From: Pseudolabrys taiwanensis
GTDB lineage: Bacteria > Pseudomonadota > Alphaproteobacteria > Rhizobiales > Xanthobacteraceae
Length of the DNA stretch: 64,000 bases
Assembly: GCF_003367395.1 (NCBI RefSeq)
Contig: NZ_CP031417.1
Span: 1,488,001 to 1,552,000, forward strand
Direction: 5' to 3'
Shown here in pieces: positions 47,767-55,416 of this stretch; positions within the stretch are counted from its first letter, which is position 1, and each line of letters begins with the position of its first letter. Under the pieces are notes generated by a model. The model was given only the letters and a program-made list of their open reading frames with translations. It was not told the origin of the DNA and did no database searches. Made by a program: the position numbers and the translations under genes.

Positions 47767-48180
47767 ATGTCCGACCTGCGCATCATCGCCGGCCCGTTCA
47801 CCTTCCCTGCCCGTTTCGAAACGGCGCTCGCGCCCAAGACCTGCGAGATCTTCCGCAAGCTCCTGCCCTACAGCGAGCGCGTGATCCACGTGCGCTGGAG
47901 CGGTGAAGCGGTCTGGATCCCGCTCGGCGATACCGATTTCAAGATTCCGGCCGAGAACCAGACGAGCTATCCGGCGCCCGGGCATCTCATCGTTTATCCG
48001 GGCGGCATCAGCGAGACCGAGATCCTGCTCGGTTACGGCGGCGTGCATTTCGCCAGCAAGGTCGGCCAGCTCGCCGGCAATCACTTCATCACCATCACCG
48101 GCAACCACGACGACCTACCCAGGCTCGGCAAGAAGGTGTTGTGGGAAGGCGCGCAATCCTTCCGCATCGAGGCGGCCTGA
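47767..48180 (+). CDS. DUF3830-like protein
   Basis: The 137-residue cytoplasmic protein resembles the DUF3830 family, which has a cyclophilin-like barrel. Typical stretches are FETALAPKTCEIFRKLLPY, HVRWSGEAVWIPLG and HLIVYPGGISETEILLGYG (each with short breaks from consensus). DUF3830 genes are commonly found in amino-acid or aromatic catabolic clusters, but no reaction is established. AAGGAG lies near ATG 47767. It points toward the catabolic cluster that begins at 48302 on the other strand. Confidence 0.8.
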   Translation: MSDLRIIAGPFTFPARFETALAPKTCEIFRKLLPYSERVIHVRWSGEAVWIPLGDTDFKIPAENQTSYPAPGHLIVYPGGISETEILLGYGGVHFASKVGQLAGNHFITITGNHDDLPRLGKKVLWEGAQSFRIEAA

Positions 48181-48210
48181 GTGCGTCGGTCGCAGTCCTA
48201 ATCTCCGTCG

Positions 48211-48286
48211 ATCCCCGCGCAAGCGGGAATCCAGGGCGCCTCTATGAGAGCTGCTTTTTTGCGCCGGCTCCCCGCTTTCGCGGGGA
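48211..48286. repeat. Paired GCGGG hairpins between convergent genes
   Basis: CCCGC-GCAA-GCGGG (48214-48227) and TCCCCGC-TTTC-GCGGGGA (48269-48286) lie between two convergent genes with a T-run at 48255-48260. The second has the same TTTC loop as the hairpin at 29251-29282. Likely bidirectional terminator built from REP-like elements. Confidence 0.65.
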
Positions 48287-48301
48287 CGAACGGTTTGTGC
48301 G

Positions 48302-49441
48302 TTACGCCGCCTTGTCGAGCGGCACCGCGGTCGCGTCGTAGGCGTAGACCCAGTCGGCATTGCCGCCCTGCTTGAGCCACTCGTTGCCGCGCGAGCCGAT
48401 CTGCACGCGCGCGGTGCGCTCCTTGCGCGCCTCTTCGTAGCGCTTGAGCGCATCCGGCACACCGGCATCGGTCACACCCGTCAGCGCGCGGCCGAGCACC
48501 ACCGCATCCTCGATCGCCATGCAGGCGCCCTGCGCCATGAACGGCACCATCGGATGGCAGGCATCGCCCAGCAGCGTAACGCGGCCGACCGACCAGACGG
48601 GCAGCGGATCGCGGATATAGAGCGCCGATTTGGTGACGCTCTCGGCGGCATCGAGCAGCGCCCGCGCTTGCGGATGGAAGTTGGCGTAGGCCTTGCGCAG
48701 CTCCGCGACATCGCCCGGCATGGTCCAGGACTCGTGGCGCCAGTCGTCCTGCGCCGTGGTGGCGAAGACGAAGATCTCCTTGCCCTTGTTCAGCGGGAAC
48801 GTGACGATCTGCAGATCGGGCGTCGGGCCCCACCATTTGGTGAAGGCGTCCAAGTTCGGCAGGTCGGCCACCTTCGCGCGGTCGAACACCGCGCGATACG
48901 AGACGAGCCCGGTGAAGCTCGGCTTCTCCGGACCGAACAGCGCCGTGCGCGTCATCGAATGGATGCCGTCAGCGCCCACCAGCACGTCGACGACGCGCGA
49001 GGTGCCGTTCTCGAACCGAACGATCGGCTTGTCGCCCGAGGTGTCGACCGCCGTGACGCGGTGGCCGAGCAACACACATTCCTCCGGCACTTCCCGGCGC
49101 AAGGCATCGAGGATGTCGGCGCGATGGATGGTGAGTTGCGGCGCGCCATACTTCTGCTCGGCCTCTTCCGCCATGGCGAGGCGCGACGTCTCCTCGCCGG
49201 TATCCCACATGCGGCTGATGCGATGCGTCGGCCGCGCCGCCGTCTCGCTCAGCGCCTCGAACACGCCGAGGCTCTTGGCCGCCCGGACCGCGTTCGGCGT
49301 CAGATTGATGTCGGCGCCGATGCGGCTGTAGTTCGTCGCCTGCTCGTAGACCTCGACGTCGTGGCCCGCCTTGCGCAGCGCGATCGCCGCCGCGAGGCCG
49401 CCGATGCCGCCACCATTGATGCCGATCTTCAACTTCGCCAT
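48302..49441 (-). CDS. FAD-dependent monooxygenase, NicC-like (6-hydroxynicotinate 3-monooxygenase / salicylate hydroxylase family)
   Basis: The 379-residue class A flavin monooxygenase has GGGIGG near residue 10, VGADGIHS and LLGDACHPMVPFMAQG. It resembles NicC at many points, notably IHRADI, FTKWWGP and the C-terminal NEWLKQGGNADWVYAYD. NicC hydroxylates and decarboxylates 6-hydroxynicotinate; relatives do the same with salicylate-type acids. GGAGGGG precedes ATG 49441. It is the last gene of the leftward arm of the IclR-controlled cluster, 16 bases after the SDR gene. Confidence 0.87.
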   Translation of the reverse strand: MAKLKIGINGGGIGGLAAAIALRKAGHDVEVYEQATNYSRIGADINLTPNAVRAAKSLGVFEALSETAARPTHRISRMWDTGEETSRLAMAEEAEQKYGAPQLTIHRADILDALRREVPEECVLLGHRVTAVDTSGDKPIVRFENGTSRVVDVLVGADGIHSMTRTALFGPEKPSFTGLVSYRAVFDRAKVADLPNLDAFTKWWGPTPDLQIVTFPLNKGKEIFVFATTAQDDWRHESWTMPGDVAELRKAYANFHPQARALLDAAESVTKSALYIRDPLPVWSVGRVTLLGDACHPMVPFMAQGACMAIEDAVVLGRALTGVTDAGVPDALKRYEEARKERTARVQIGSRGNEWLKQGGNADWVYAYDATAVPLDKAA

Positions 49442-49457
49442 GACTTCCCCTCCGATA

Positions 49458-50210
49458 TCAGTGCATCGAGAAACCACCGTCGACGGCGAGCGTCTGGCCG
49501 GTGATGAATTTGGAATCGTCGGACAATAGGAACGCCACGACGCCGTCGAGATCGTCGGGCTGCTGCGTGCGCTTGAGAATGGTGCGCTCGGCGTAGTCGT
49601 TCCAGCGCGTCTCGGGGATGTCCTTCGTTGCCTCGACCTTCGTCAGGCCGGGCAACAGGCAGTTGACGCGGATCATGCGCTCGCCGAACTCGCGCGCGAG
49701 CGAGCGCGTCATGCCGACGATCGCCGACTTGCTGGTGACGTAGTGCAACAGCTTGGGCGCGCCCCAATAGATCGTGTCGGACGACAACGTGACGATCGCG
49801 CCGCCGTTCTTCACCAAAGGTCCGAGCGCGCGAATGGTGAGCCAGGTGCCGCGCACGTTGATCGCCATCATACGATCCCAGACGTCCGGCGTGATCTCGT
49901 CATAGAGCTTGCCGCCGACATTGTTGGCCCAGCCGGCATTGGCAACGACGCCATGAATGCCGTCGACACCTTCCACCGATGCCTTCGCCAGCGCGGCAAC
50001 CGAGGCTTCCGATGAGATATCCGTCTGCACGAAGCGGGCATCGAGGCCTTGCGCCTTCAGCGCCTTCTCGGCCTCATGGCCCAGAGCCTCGTCGATCTCG
50101 GCGATGATCACGCTGGCGCCTTCCCGCGCCAGACGTTCGGCGAAGGCGAAGCCCAAGCCGCGCCCCGCCCCGGTGATCACAATGCGTTTGCCGCTAAAGC
50201 GCTGCGTCAT
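49458..50210 (-). CDS. Short-chain dehydrogenase/reductase
   Basis: The 250-residue classical SDR has TGAGRGLG (residues 13-20), NAGW, the catalytic Ser in LSSDT, and Tyr/Lys in HYVTSKSA, with CLLPGLTKVEA after them. All catalytic residues are present, so NAD(P)-dependent alcohol oxidation or ketone reduction is expected. It sits between the small unknown protein and the NicC-like monooxygenase with gaps of 9 and 16 bases, so it is part of one transcript. It could oxidise a dihydrodiol or a side-chain alcohol. Confidence 0.92.
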   Translation of the reverse strand: MTQRFSGKRIVITGAGRGLGFAFAERLAREGASVIIAEIDEALGHEAEKALKAQGLDARFVQTDISSEASVAALAKASVEGVDGIHGVVANAGWANNVGGKLYDEITPDVWDRMMAINVRGTWLTIRALGPLVKNGGAIVTLSSDTIYWGAPKLLHYVTSKSAIVGMTRSLAREFGERMIRVNCLLPGLTKVEATKDIPETRWNDYAERTILKRTQQPDDLDGVVAFLLSDDSKFITGQTLAVDGGFSMH

Positions 50211-50219
50211 GGTCGTCCT

Positions 50220-50579
50220 TCAGGTGGCATCGCCTTCGGCGACCACCGCGTATTGGAAATAATCGTTGCGATCGCGGTCATAGAGCGTGACCGACGAACC
50301 GCCGCCGGCGCGGCCGGAGAACGGCTCGCCGCTCGCCCGCTCGACGCCTTCGAAGAACACGTCGCCGACCAGTTTGAGCTCGATCGCGCCGGTCGGCACG
50401 ACAATGTCGTTGCCGTTCGAGCGCACCGAGAGCCCCGTCGTCACGTCGACGAAGCCGTCCGCCGTCGGCTTGATCTCGAAGGTCTCGCCGGTGCCGAGCG
50501 AATGCACGCGCACCGGACAGCGGCCGGACCGCCGCCGATGCGCCTCAACCGCCACGATGCGCCGCACGTCCGGGGTCAC
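50220..50579 (-). CDS. Small protein of unknown function in catabolic operon
   Basis: The 119-residue product starts at GTG 50579, supported by AAGGAG seven bases upstream. It is rich in beta-strand and turns (VRVHSLGTGETFEIKPTAD, then DIVVPTGAIELKLVGDVFF) and has no signal peptide or membrane segment. I do not recognise the family; a small beta-sandwich or an accessory subunit of a neighbouring enzyme is possible. It is tightly packed between the extradiol-type dioxygenase (12-base gap) and the SDR (9-base gap), so it surely belongs to the pathway. Confidence 0.75.
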   Translation of the reverse strand: MTPDVRRIVAVEAHRRRSGRCPVRVHSLGTGETFEIKPTADGFVDVTTGLSVRSNGNDIVVPTGAIELKLVGDVFFEGVERASGEPFSGRAGGGSSVTLYDRDRNDYFQYAVVAEGDAT

Positions 50580-50590
50580 GACATTGCTCC

Positions 50591-51541
50591 TTAGGCGTGG
50601 CCGCGGCCGCTCTTGTCGATGCCCTGCGCCTGGCGGCGCGTGTTGCCGTCGATGCCGCCGGCGATCGCCCATTCGGCGAACAGTTCCGGCTTGCGCTCGA
50701 AGGTCTGCGGCTTCCAGTCTTCGGTGCAGTAGTCCTCGTCGGCGTAATATTCGAGCGGCGCCGCCAGCGGATTTTCGAAGTACCAGAAATAGGCCGAGGA
50801 GATCGGATGCCGGCCGGGGCCGATCTCCGTCTTCCAGCCCTTCTTGCTCATCGCGATGCCGCCGCCGATCACCTCGTGAATGTCGGTGACGGTGAAGGCG
50901 ACGTGGTTGATGCCCGGCTTGCCGGGACGGTTGAGCACGAAGGTGTTGTGGTGATCGCCGACCTTCTGGCAGCGCATGAACACGCCATGGCCCGGATATT
51001 CGTCGCTGATGTGGAAGCCGAGCTTCTCGGTGTAGAAGGCCCGCATCGCCGCGAAGTCGTTGGCGAACAGCACGACGTGACCGATGTTGATCGGATGCGC
51101 TTGCGTGTGGATCGGCGAGCGCGAATTGACGCGGTTATGCGAGCCCGGCGCGTTCGGCATGGTCGGCTGCACGGTGACCGGCGTGCGCTTCGACACCCGG
51201 AACGCAAGGCTCATGCCGTTCGGATCTTTCACCCGCGGCAGACCGTCGGCGCCGACCTGAAAGCTGTCGAGCCCGCGCAAATTCTTCAGCGTCGCCTCGA
51301 GCTCCTGCTCGTTGGCCGCGCCCCAGATGACTTCGCGCACCGTCTTGCCGGCCTCGATCGCCGGCGGCAGATCGGCGGCCTCCATCGGCCGCACGATCGC
51401 CTCGGCGCCGTCGCGCGTGCGGTAAATCAGCTTGTCCGCGGTCGCCGAGACCTGTGTCAGGCCCCAGTCCTCGAGAAAGCGTTTGGATTCGGCCATGTCG
51501 GCGACGCCGAACACGACGGCATCGATACCCATCAGCGACAT
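50591..51541 (-). CDS. Two-domain vicinal-oxygen-chelate protein, extradiol dioxygenase-like
   Basis: The 316-residue protein has an N-terminal VOC half (about residues 5-118) and a catalytic C-terminal half (about 150-290). The iron ligands of type I extradiol dioxygenases can be placed at H155 (IGHVVLF), H213 (NHVAFTV) and E264 (LEYYADE). Such enzymes cut a catechol ring next to the hydroxyls. The substrate may be a catechol-like or hydroxypyridine-like diol produced by the monooxygenases of the cluster. Its 114-base leader holds a GC-rich inverted repeat. Confidence 0.88.
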   Translation of the reverse strand: MSLMGIDAVVFGVADMAESKRFLEDWGLTQVSATADKLIYRTRDGAEAIVRPMEAADLPPAIEAGKTVREVIWGAANEQELEATLKNLRGLDSFQVGADGLPRVKDPNGMSLAFRVSKRTPVTVQPTMPNAPGSHNRVNSRSPIHTQAHPINIGHVVLFANDFAAMRAFYTEKLGFHISDEYPGHGVFMRCQKVGDHHNTFVLNRPGKPGINHVAFTVTDIHEVIGGGIAMSKKGWKTEIGPGRHPISSAYFWYFENPLAAPLEYYADEDYCTEDWKPQTFERKPELFAEWAIAGGIDGNTRRQAQGIDKSGRGHA

Positions 51542-51605
51542 CGAATTCTCCCCTGCAGTCGGCGCGCGGATAATAGTCGCAGGCCGATCAACTTAAACAA
51601 TCGAC

Positions 51606-51646
51606 GGCGCGCCGGGCCGGATTACAACTCCCTGGTCCGGCGCGCC
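51606..51646. repeat. GC-rich inverted repeat between cupin and dioxygenase genes
   Basis: GGCGCGCCGG (51606-51615) and CCGGCGCGCC (51637-51646) are perfect 10-base inverted arms with a 21-base spacer in the gap after the cupin gene. It could be an mRNA-stabilising hairpin or partial terminator that lowers expression downstream. Confidence 0.45.
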
Positions 51647-51655
51647 GGTGCTAGA

Positions 51656-52186
51656 TCAGCGCTTGATCTTCGCCAGCGGATGATCCGCCGGATACGTCGG
51701 CGTGATCGGCTTGGGCGAACCGATCATGACCATCATGATCGCGTCCTCTTCGCCGATATTGATCTCGCCGCGATAGACACCCGGCGGCACCGAGATGCAA
51801 TCGCGCTCGCCGAGGATGGCCTCGAAGTACTCGCCGTCCTTCTCGACCATGACCTTGATCTTGCCGCGCAACACGAAGAACACCTCTTCGGCGTCGACGT
51901 GCAGATGCATCGGGCCCTCGCCGCCGGCGGGGATGATCATGTTGGAGAGCGTAAAGTGCTCGGCCGGAATGACGTTGGTGTCGCTCTTCACGCCGGTGCC
52001 GCCGGTGCCGATGAAGCGCTTCTGCGCGCGGCGATACTTCGGATCGAAGTCGGCCTGAAACTTGAGCGCGTTCCAGTCATAAGGCCGGTCGCTCACGCGG
52101 GCGATGCGGGTCTTCATCCAGTCTTCGAAGCTCGCGCCTTCCGGGCGGTCCCAGGAACGCTGGTTCGGGCGGGTCACGTCGTCCAT
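51656..52186 (-). CDS. Cupin-domain protein
   Basis: The 176-residue single-cupin protein has motif 1 GPMHLHVDAEEVFFVLRG, with two His and a Glu as metal ligands. Motif 2 reads PPGVYRGEIN, where the usual third His is replaced by Arg. It could be an oxygenase or isomerase with altered metal site or a binding protein. It is the second gene of the leftward arm, 28 bases after the IclR gene. Confidence 0.88.
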   Translation of the reverse strand: MDDVTRPNQRSWDRPEGASFEDWMKTRIARVSDRPYDWNALKFQADFDPKYRRAQKRFIGTGGTGVKSDTNVIPAEHFTLSNMIIPAGGEGPMHLHVDAEEVFFVLRGKIKVMVEKDGEYFEAILGERDCISVPPGVYRGEINIGEEDAIMMVMIGSPKPITPTYPADHPLAKIKR

Positions 52187-52214
52187 GTCTCAACTCCTCT
52201 CGTTTGTGCCTGTC

Positions 52215-53078
52215 TTATCGTGCGGACCTGCGGCTGAGGTCCTTGGTTTCCGAACCGTCGGCCTGATGGCCGAGGTCGCGTGAAATGGCGTCCGCCGCCG
52301 CGAGCACTTCGGCCCGCAACGGGCCGTTGAGCTCGCCATCGTTGGTGAGCAGCGCGACTGCGGAAATGTTGATGGCGGCGATGATGTGCCCGGTCATGTC
52401 GCGGATCGGCGCCGCGATGCTGGCAACACCGGGTTCATAGGCCGAGTTCTGCACCACCGCGCCGGCTTCCTGATCGCCGGCCAGTTGCTGAATGAAGCTC
52501 TCGAGCGAGACGCCACCGCCGGCGAAAGGCTCGTCGCGGTAAAGCTCCCTCACCTCATCCGCCGACAAGCCGGACAGCAGAATGCGGCCCATGGTCGTCG
52601 ACCGCGCCGGCAGGCGTGTGCCGACATGGACCGTGGAGGCGATCGAGCGGCGCGTCGCGACGCGGGCAAGATAAACGACGTCGCGGCCGTGCAGTTCGCC
52701 GAGATGCGCCGACCAGCCGGTGCGGTCCCGCAAGCGCACGAGATGCGGCATGGCGACCTCGACCAGGTCGCGCGAGGCGAGATAACCGTAGCCGAGCTGC
52801 AGCACCTGCGGTCCCAGCGCGTAGGTCTTGGTGTCGGCGTCGAAGGCGACAAAGCCCATATGGCCGAGCGTAAACAGCAGCCGATAGGCCGATGAGCGTG
52901 TGACGCCCAGCGCCGCCGCCACTTCCGACAGCGTCAACCGCCGCCGCTCGCCGGACAGCTCCTGCAGGATATTCAGACCGCGGATCAGCGCCGGCACGAG
53001 ATAGCGGTCGGACAGGTCCGCGGCGGGGGCCGATTTTGCCCCCTTCGACGCGGTCACTTTGTCGCGGCTCTTGACCAT
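52215..53078 (-). CDS. IclR-family transcriptional regulator
   Basis: The 287-residue IclR regulator has its winged helix at about residues 30-90 (LSEVAAALGVTRSSAYRLL) and an effector-binding domain from about residue 105 (LRDRTGWSAHLGELHGRDVVYLARV, split over two strands). ATG 53078 is chosen because the family similarity starts shortly after it; a longer frame exists but is unconvincing. It stands at the middle of the catabolic cluster, first gene of the left arm and divergent from the right arm, so it likely controls both in response to a pathway aromatic. Confidence 0.92.
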   Translation of the reverse strand: MVKSRDKVTASKGAKSAPAADLSDRYLVPALIRGLNILQELSGERRRLTLSEVAAALGVTRSSAYRLLFTLGHMGFVAFDADTKTYALGPQVLQLGYGYLASRDLVEVAMPHLVRLRDRTGWSAHLGELHGRDVVYLARVATRRSIASTVHVGTRLPARSTTMGRILLSGLSADEVRELYRDEPFAGGGVSLESFIQQLAGDQEAGAVVQNSAYEPGVASIAAPIRDMTGHIIAAINISAVALLTNDGELNGPLRAEVLAAADAISRDLGHQADGSETKDLSRRSAR

Positions 53079-53097
53079 GAAGCTACGGACGCTCGCC

Positions 53098-53138
53098 GAT
53101 GTTTTATATGCTAAACACAATATATCAAATAAAACATC
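53098..53138. promoter_or_regulatory. Inverted repeat just upstream of IclR gene
   Basis: GATGTTTTAT (53098-53107) and ATAAAACATC (53129-53138) are perfect 10-base inverted arms, 31 bp apart centre to centre, in an AT-rich stretch 20-60 bases before the IclR ATG. This is a good candidate for autoregulation of the left arm. Confidence 0.55.
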
Positions 53139-53304
53139 CGTCGAAAAGCGAAAAGCGCGCGCAGCCCAGGGATATATCGTTTCCGGTCGCCCCCTCCTTC
53201 GATAACGCTCTTCCAATAATCCATACGCACTGCGGCATTTTGCTCTCTCCGCATGCATGCACTGCACAAAATTTGGCGCTGATGAAGGATTGACTCTGAC
53301 GCTT

Positions 53305-53353
53305 GTTCAGGATTGAACTGTCGAAAGTACGAACTCATAGTTCATATACGAAC
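53305..53353. promoter_or_regulatory. GTTC/GAAC half-site array upstream of right arm
   Basis: GTTC-N6-GAAC occurs at 53305-53318 and again at 53340-53353, with GAAC-N5-GTTC at 53331-53343 sharing a half-site. TACGAAC is directly repeated at 53328 and 53347. The array ends 21 bases before the ABC ATPase start, a position fitting an operator that also covers the promoter. An IclR protein is the likely binder. Confidence 0.55.
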
Positions 53354-53374
53354 AATTCGACGGGGAGCTCCGCG

Positions 53375-54172
53375 GTGGCGTCTACAGCTACGCAGGTATT
53401 GGAGTTACAGGACGTCGCCCGCCGCTTTCCGGGGCGCACCGTTGGCGCACCGCCCTTCACCGCGGTCCGCAATCTTTCCTTCGACGTCCGCCGGAGCGAA
53501 TTCGTCTCCATCGTCGGACCGTCCGGCTGCGGCAAGAGCACGCTGCTCAATCTCGTCGCCGGTCTCGACCGGCCGAGCGAGGGCCGCGTCGCGCTCAACG
53601 GCGTCGAGGTCTCCGGCCCGAATTCCAGCGTCGGCTTCATGCTGCAGAAGGATCTGCTGCTGCCCTGGCGCACGGTGCTGCACAACGTCGAGTTCGGCCT
53701 CGAGGCGCGCAAGATGAGCGGGTCCGAGCGGCGCCAGCGCGCGATGCGCGAATTGGAGCGCTGCCGGCTGACCGAATTCGCCGACCGTTACCCCTATCAA
53801 ATCTCCGGCGGCCAGCGGCAGCGCGCGGCCCTCGCCCGCACACTCGCCATCGACCCCGATGTGGTGCTGCTTGACGAGCCCTTCTCCGCGCTCGACGCCC
53901 AGACCAAGCTGGTGCTGCAAAAGAGTTTTGCCGGCACCATCGCCAGTTCGGGCCTGACCACGCTGCTGATCACGCACGACCTCTCGGAAGCCGTGGCGAT
54001 GTCCGACCGCATCCTGGTGATGAGCGACCGGCCGGGCCGCATCGTCGAGGAAATCGAGGTCGGTCTGCCCGACCGCGACAACCCGATCGCGCGCGTCGCG
54101 ACGCCGCGCGCCGGCGAGATCGTCAAGCATCTCTTCCACTCGCTGCACATCGACACGCGGGAAGACGCATGA
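53375..54172 (+). CDS. NitT/TauT-family ABC transporter ATP-binding protein
   Basis: The 265-residue ATPase has Walker A GPSGCGKST, Q-loop MLQKD, signature ISGGQRQRA, Walker B VVLLDEPF and switch LITHDLSEA. GTG 53375 is chosen, with GGGGAG seven bases upstream; an earlier in-frame start at 53303 would put coding sequence over the half-site array. It opens the right arm and overlaps the monooxygenase gene as ATGA. The cognate receptor and permease lie 1.2-2.2 kb downstream. Confidence 0.93.
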   Translation: MASTATQVLELQDVARRFPGRTVGAPPFTAVRNLSFDVRRSEFVSIVGPSGCGKSTLLNLVAGLDRPSEGRVALNGVEVSGPNSSVGFMLQKDLLLPWRTVLHNVEFGLEARKMSGSERRQRAMRELERCRLTEFADRYPYQISGGQRQRAALARTLAIDPDVVLLDEPFSALDAQTKLVLQKSFAGTIASSGLTTLLITHDLSEAVAMSDRILVMSDRPGRIVEEIEVGLPDRDNPIARVATPRAGEIVKHLFHSLHIDTREDA

Positions 54173-55323
54173 ACCGACGCGTCGTCATCATCGGTGGCGG
54201 CATTGCGGGCTCGGCGCTCGCGATCGCACTCGCCCGCCGTGGCATGACGACGACGTTGATCGAGCGCGAGGCGCAGTGGGCGCCGCTGAGCTCGGGCCTG
54301 TTCATCTACAGCAACGGCCTTGCCGCGCTCGACGGGCTCGGCGTGCTCGACGACATCTGCGCCAGCGGCTGGGTGAGCCCCGACGGCGGCAATCTCTATC
54401 TCGCGGCCGACGGCAAGGCCATCACGCGCACGCTTTATCCCGGCATCGGCGACCGCATTCCGGCCATCGTCGGCATGCGTCGCGCCGAGCTGCACCGCAT
54501 TCTGGCAGGCGCCGTCGCGGCGCTCGGCGTCGACGTCCGGCTCGGCACCACGGTGACGGCTGTCGAAACCGGCGATGCGACGCGCGCCGCCAGCGTTACC
54601 TTGTCGGACGGCAGCACCATGACCTGCGACGTCCTCGTCGGCGCCGACGGCATCCGCTCGCAGATTCGCACGCTCTTGTTCGGCGCGCTGGAGCCGACCT
54701 ACACCGGCTTCGGCGTCTGGCGCTCGATGCACAAGAAGCCGGCGAGCATCGATCAGAAGATTATGATGATGGGCGTTGGCATCCGCCTCGGCATCATGCC
54801 GATCAGCCGCGACCAGCTCTATATGTTCGGCACGACGCGCGAGCCCGGCAAGCCGTTCTATGCGCGCGACACCTGGGCGCAGGAGATGCGCGTGAAGTTC
54901 GCGGCATTCAAAGGCCCGGCCGAAGCGCTGCTCGCCGAAATCACCGATGCCGCGCAGGTCTTCTACACCTCGGTCGAGGAAGTGCACCTGCCCCTGCCCT
55001 GGAGCCGCGGCCGCGCCGTTCTGATCGGCGATGCCGCGCACTCGTCCTCGCCGTTCATGGGTCAGGGCGGCGCCATGGCGCTCGAGGACGCCATCGTGCT
55101 CGCCGACATGTTGGGCGACGCTTCCGACATTCCGGCGACGCTCGATGCTTTCGGCCAGCGCCGTTTCGAACGCTGCAAGTTCGTGCAGGACGCCTCGCGC
55201 CGCGTCGGCGAAGCCGGCGCGATCGAAGACGCCGCGGCGTCGCAAATCCGAAACACGCGGATGCAGGCCGGCGCGCAGAAAGACGTCGACGATTTCTACG
55301 CACGCATGGCGGAGCCGATCTGA
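54169..55323 (+). CDS. FAD-dependent aromatic monooxygenase
   Basis: The 384-residue class A flavoprotein has IIGGGIAGSALA (GxGxxG near residue 9), VGADGIRSQIR and LIGDAAHSSSPFMGQGG. It differs clearly from the NicC-like enzyme at 48302: there is no WVYAYD tail and the substrate half carries several Met. NAD(P)H-dependent hydroxylation of a phenolic or heteroaromatic acid is expected. Coupled to the ATPase gene by ATGA; its stop overlaps the mini-ORF start as TGATG. Confidence 0.9.
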   Translation: MNRRVVIIGGGIAGSALAIALARRGMTTTLIEREAQWAPLSSGLFIYSNGLAALDGLGVLDDICASGWVSPDGGNLYLAADGKAITRTLYPGIGDRIPAIVGMRRAELHRILAGAVAALGVDVRLGTTVTAVETGDATRAASVTLSDGSTMTCDVLVGADGIRSQIRTLLFGALEPTYTGFGVWRSMHKKPASIDQKIMMMGVGIRLGIMPISRDQLYMFGTTREPGKPFYARDTWAQEMRVKFAAFKGPAEALLAEITDAAQVFYTSVEEVHLPLPWSRGRAVLIGDAAHSSSPFMGQGGAMALEDAIVLADMLGDASDIPATLDAFGQRRFERCKFVQDASRRVGEAGAIEDAAASQIRNTRMQAGAQKDVDDFYARMAEPI

Positions 55324-55415
55324 TGGCCGCCGTGAACCGCTTCGAGAACGATCTATTACAACCGATGCTCGGCGTGACTGACGTCCGGCCTCACAGCACC
55401 AGGGGAGTTAATTGA
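55323..55415 (+). CDS. 30-codon mini-ORF between monooxygenase and receptor genes
   Basis: ATG 55323 overlaps the monooxygenase stop (TGATG) and the frame ends at TGA 55413-55415, one base before the ATG of the receptor gene. The peptide MAAVNRFENDLLQPMLG... has no signal or membrane segment. The ribosome site of the receptor gene (AGGGGAG) lies inside it, so its translation may open or couple the receptor start. It could also be chance. Confidence 0.35.
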   Translation: MAAVNRFENDLLQPMLGVTDVRPHSTRGVN

Positions 55416-55416
55416 T

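Noticed and set aside
50597..52237. 546-codon open frame on the + strand
   Set aside because: Antisense to the dioxygenase-like and cupin genes; composition typical of an antisense frame.
53079..53267. N-terminal extension of the IclR protein from an upstream start
   Set aside because: The extra residues are not IclR-like and would place coding sequence across the AT-rich inverted repeat; ATG 53078 gives the normal family length.
53797..55245. 482-codon open frame on the - strand
   Set aside because: Antisense to the ABC ATPase and monooxygenase genes, which show intact motifs.
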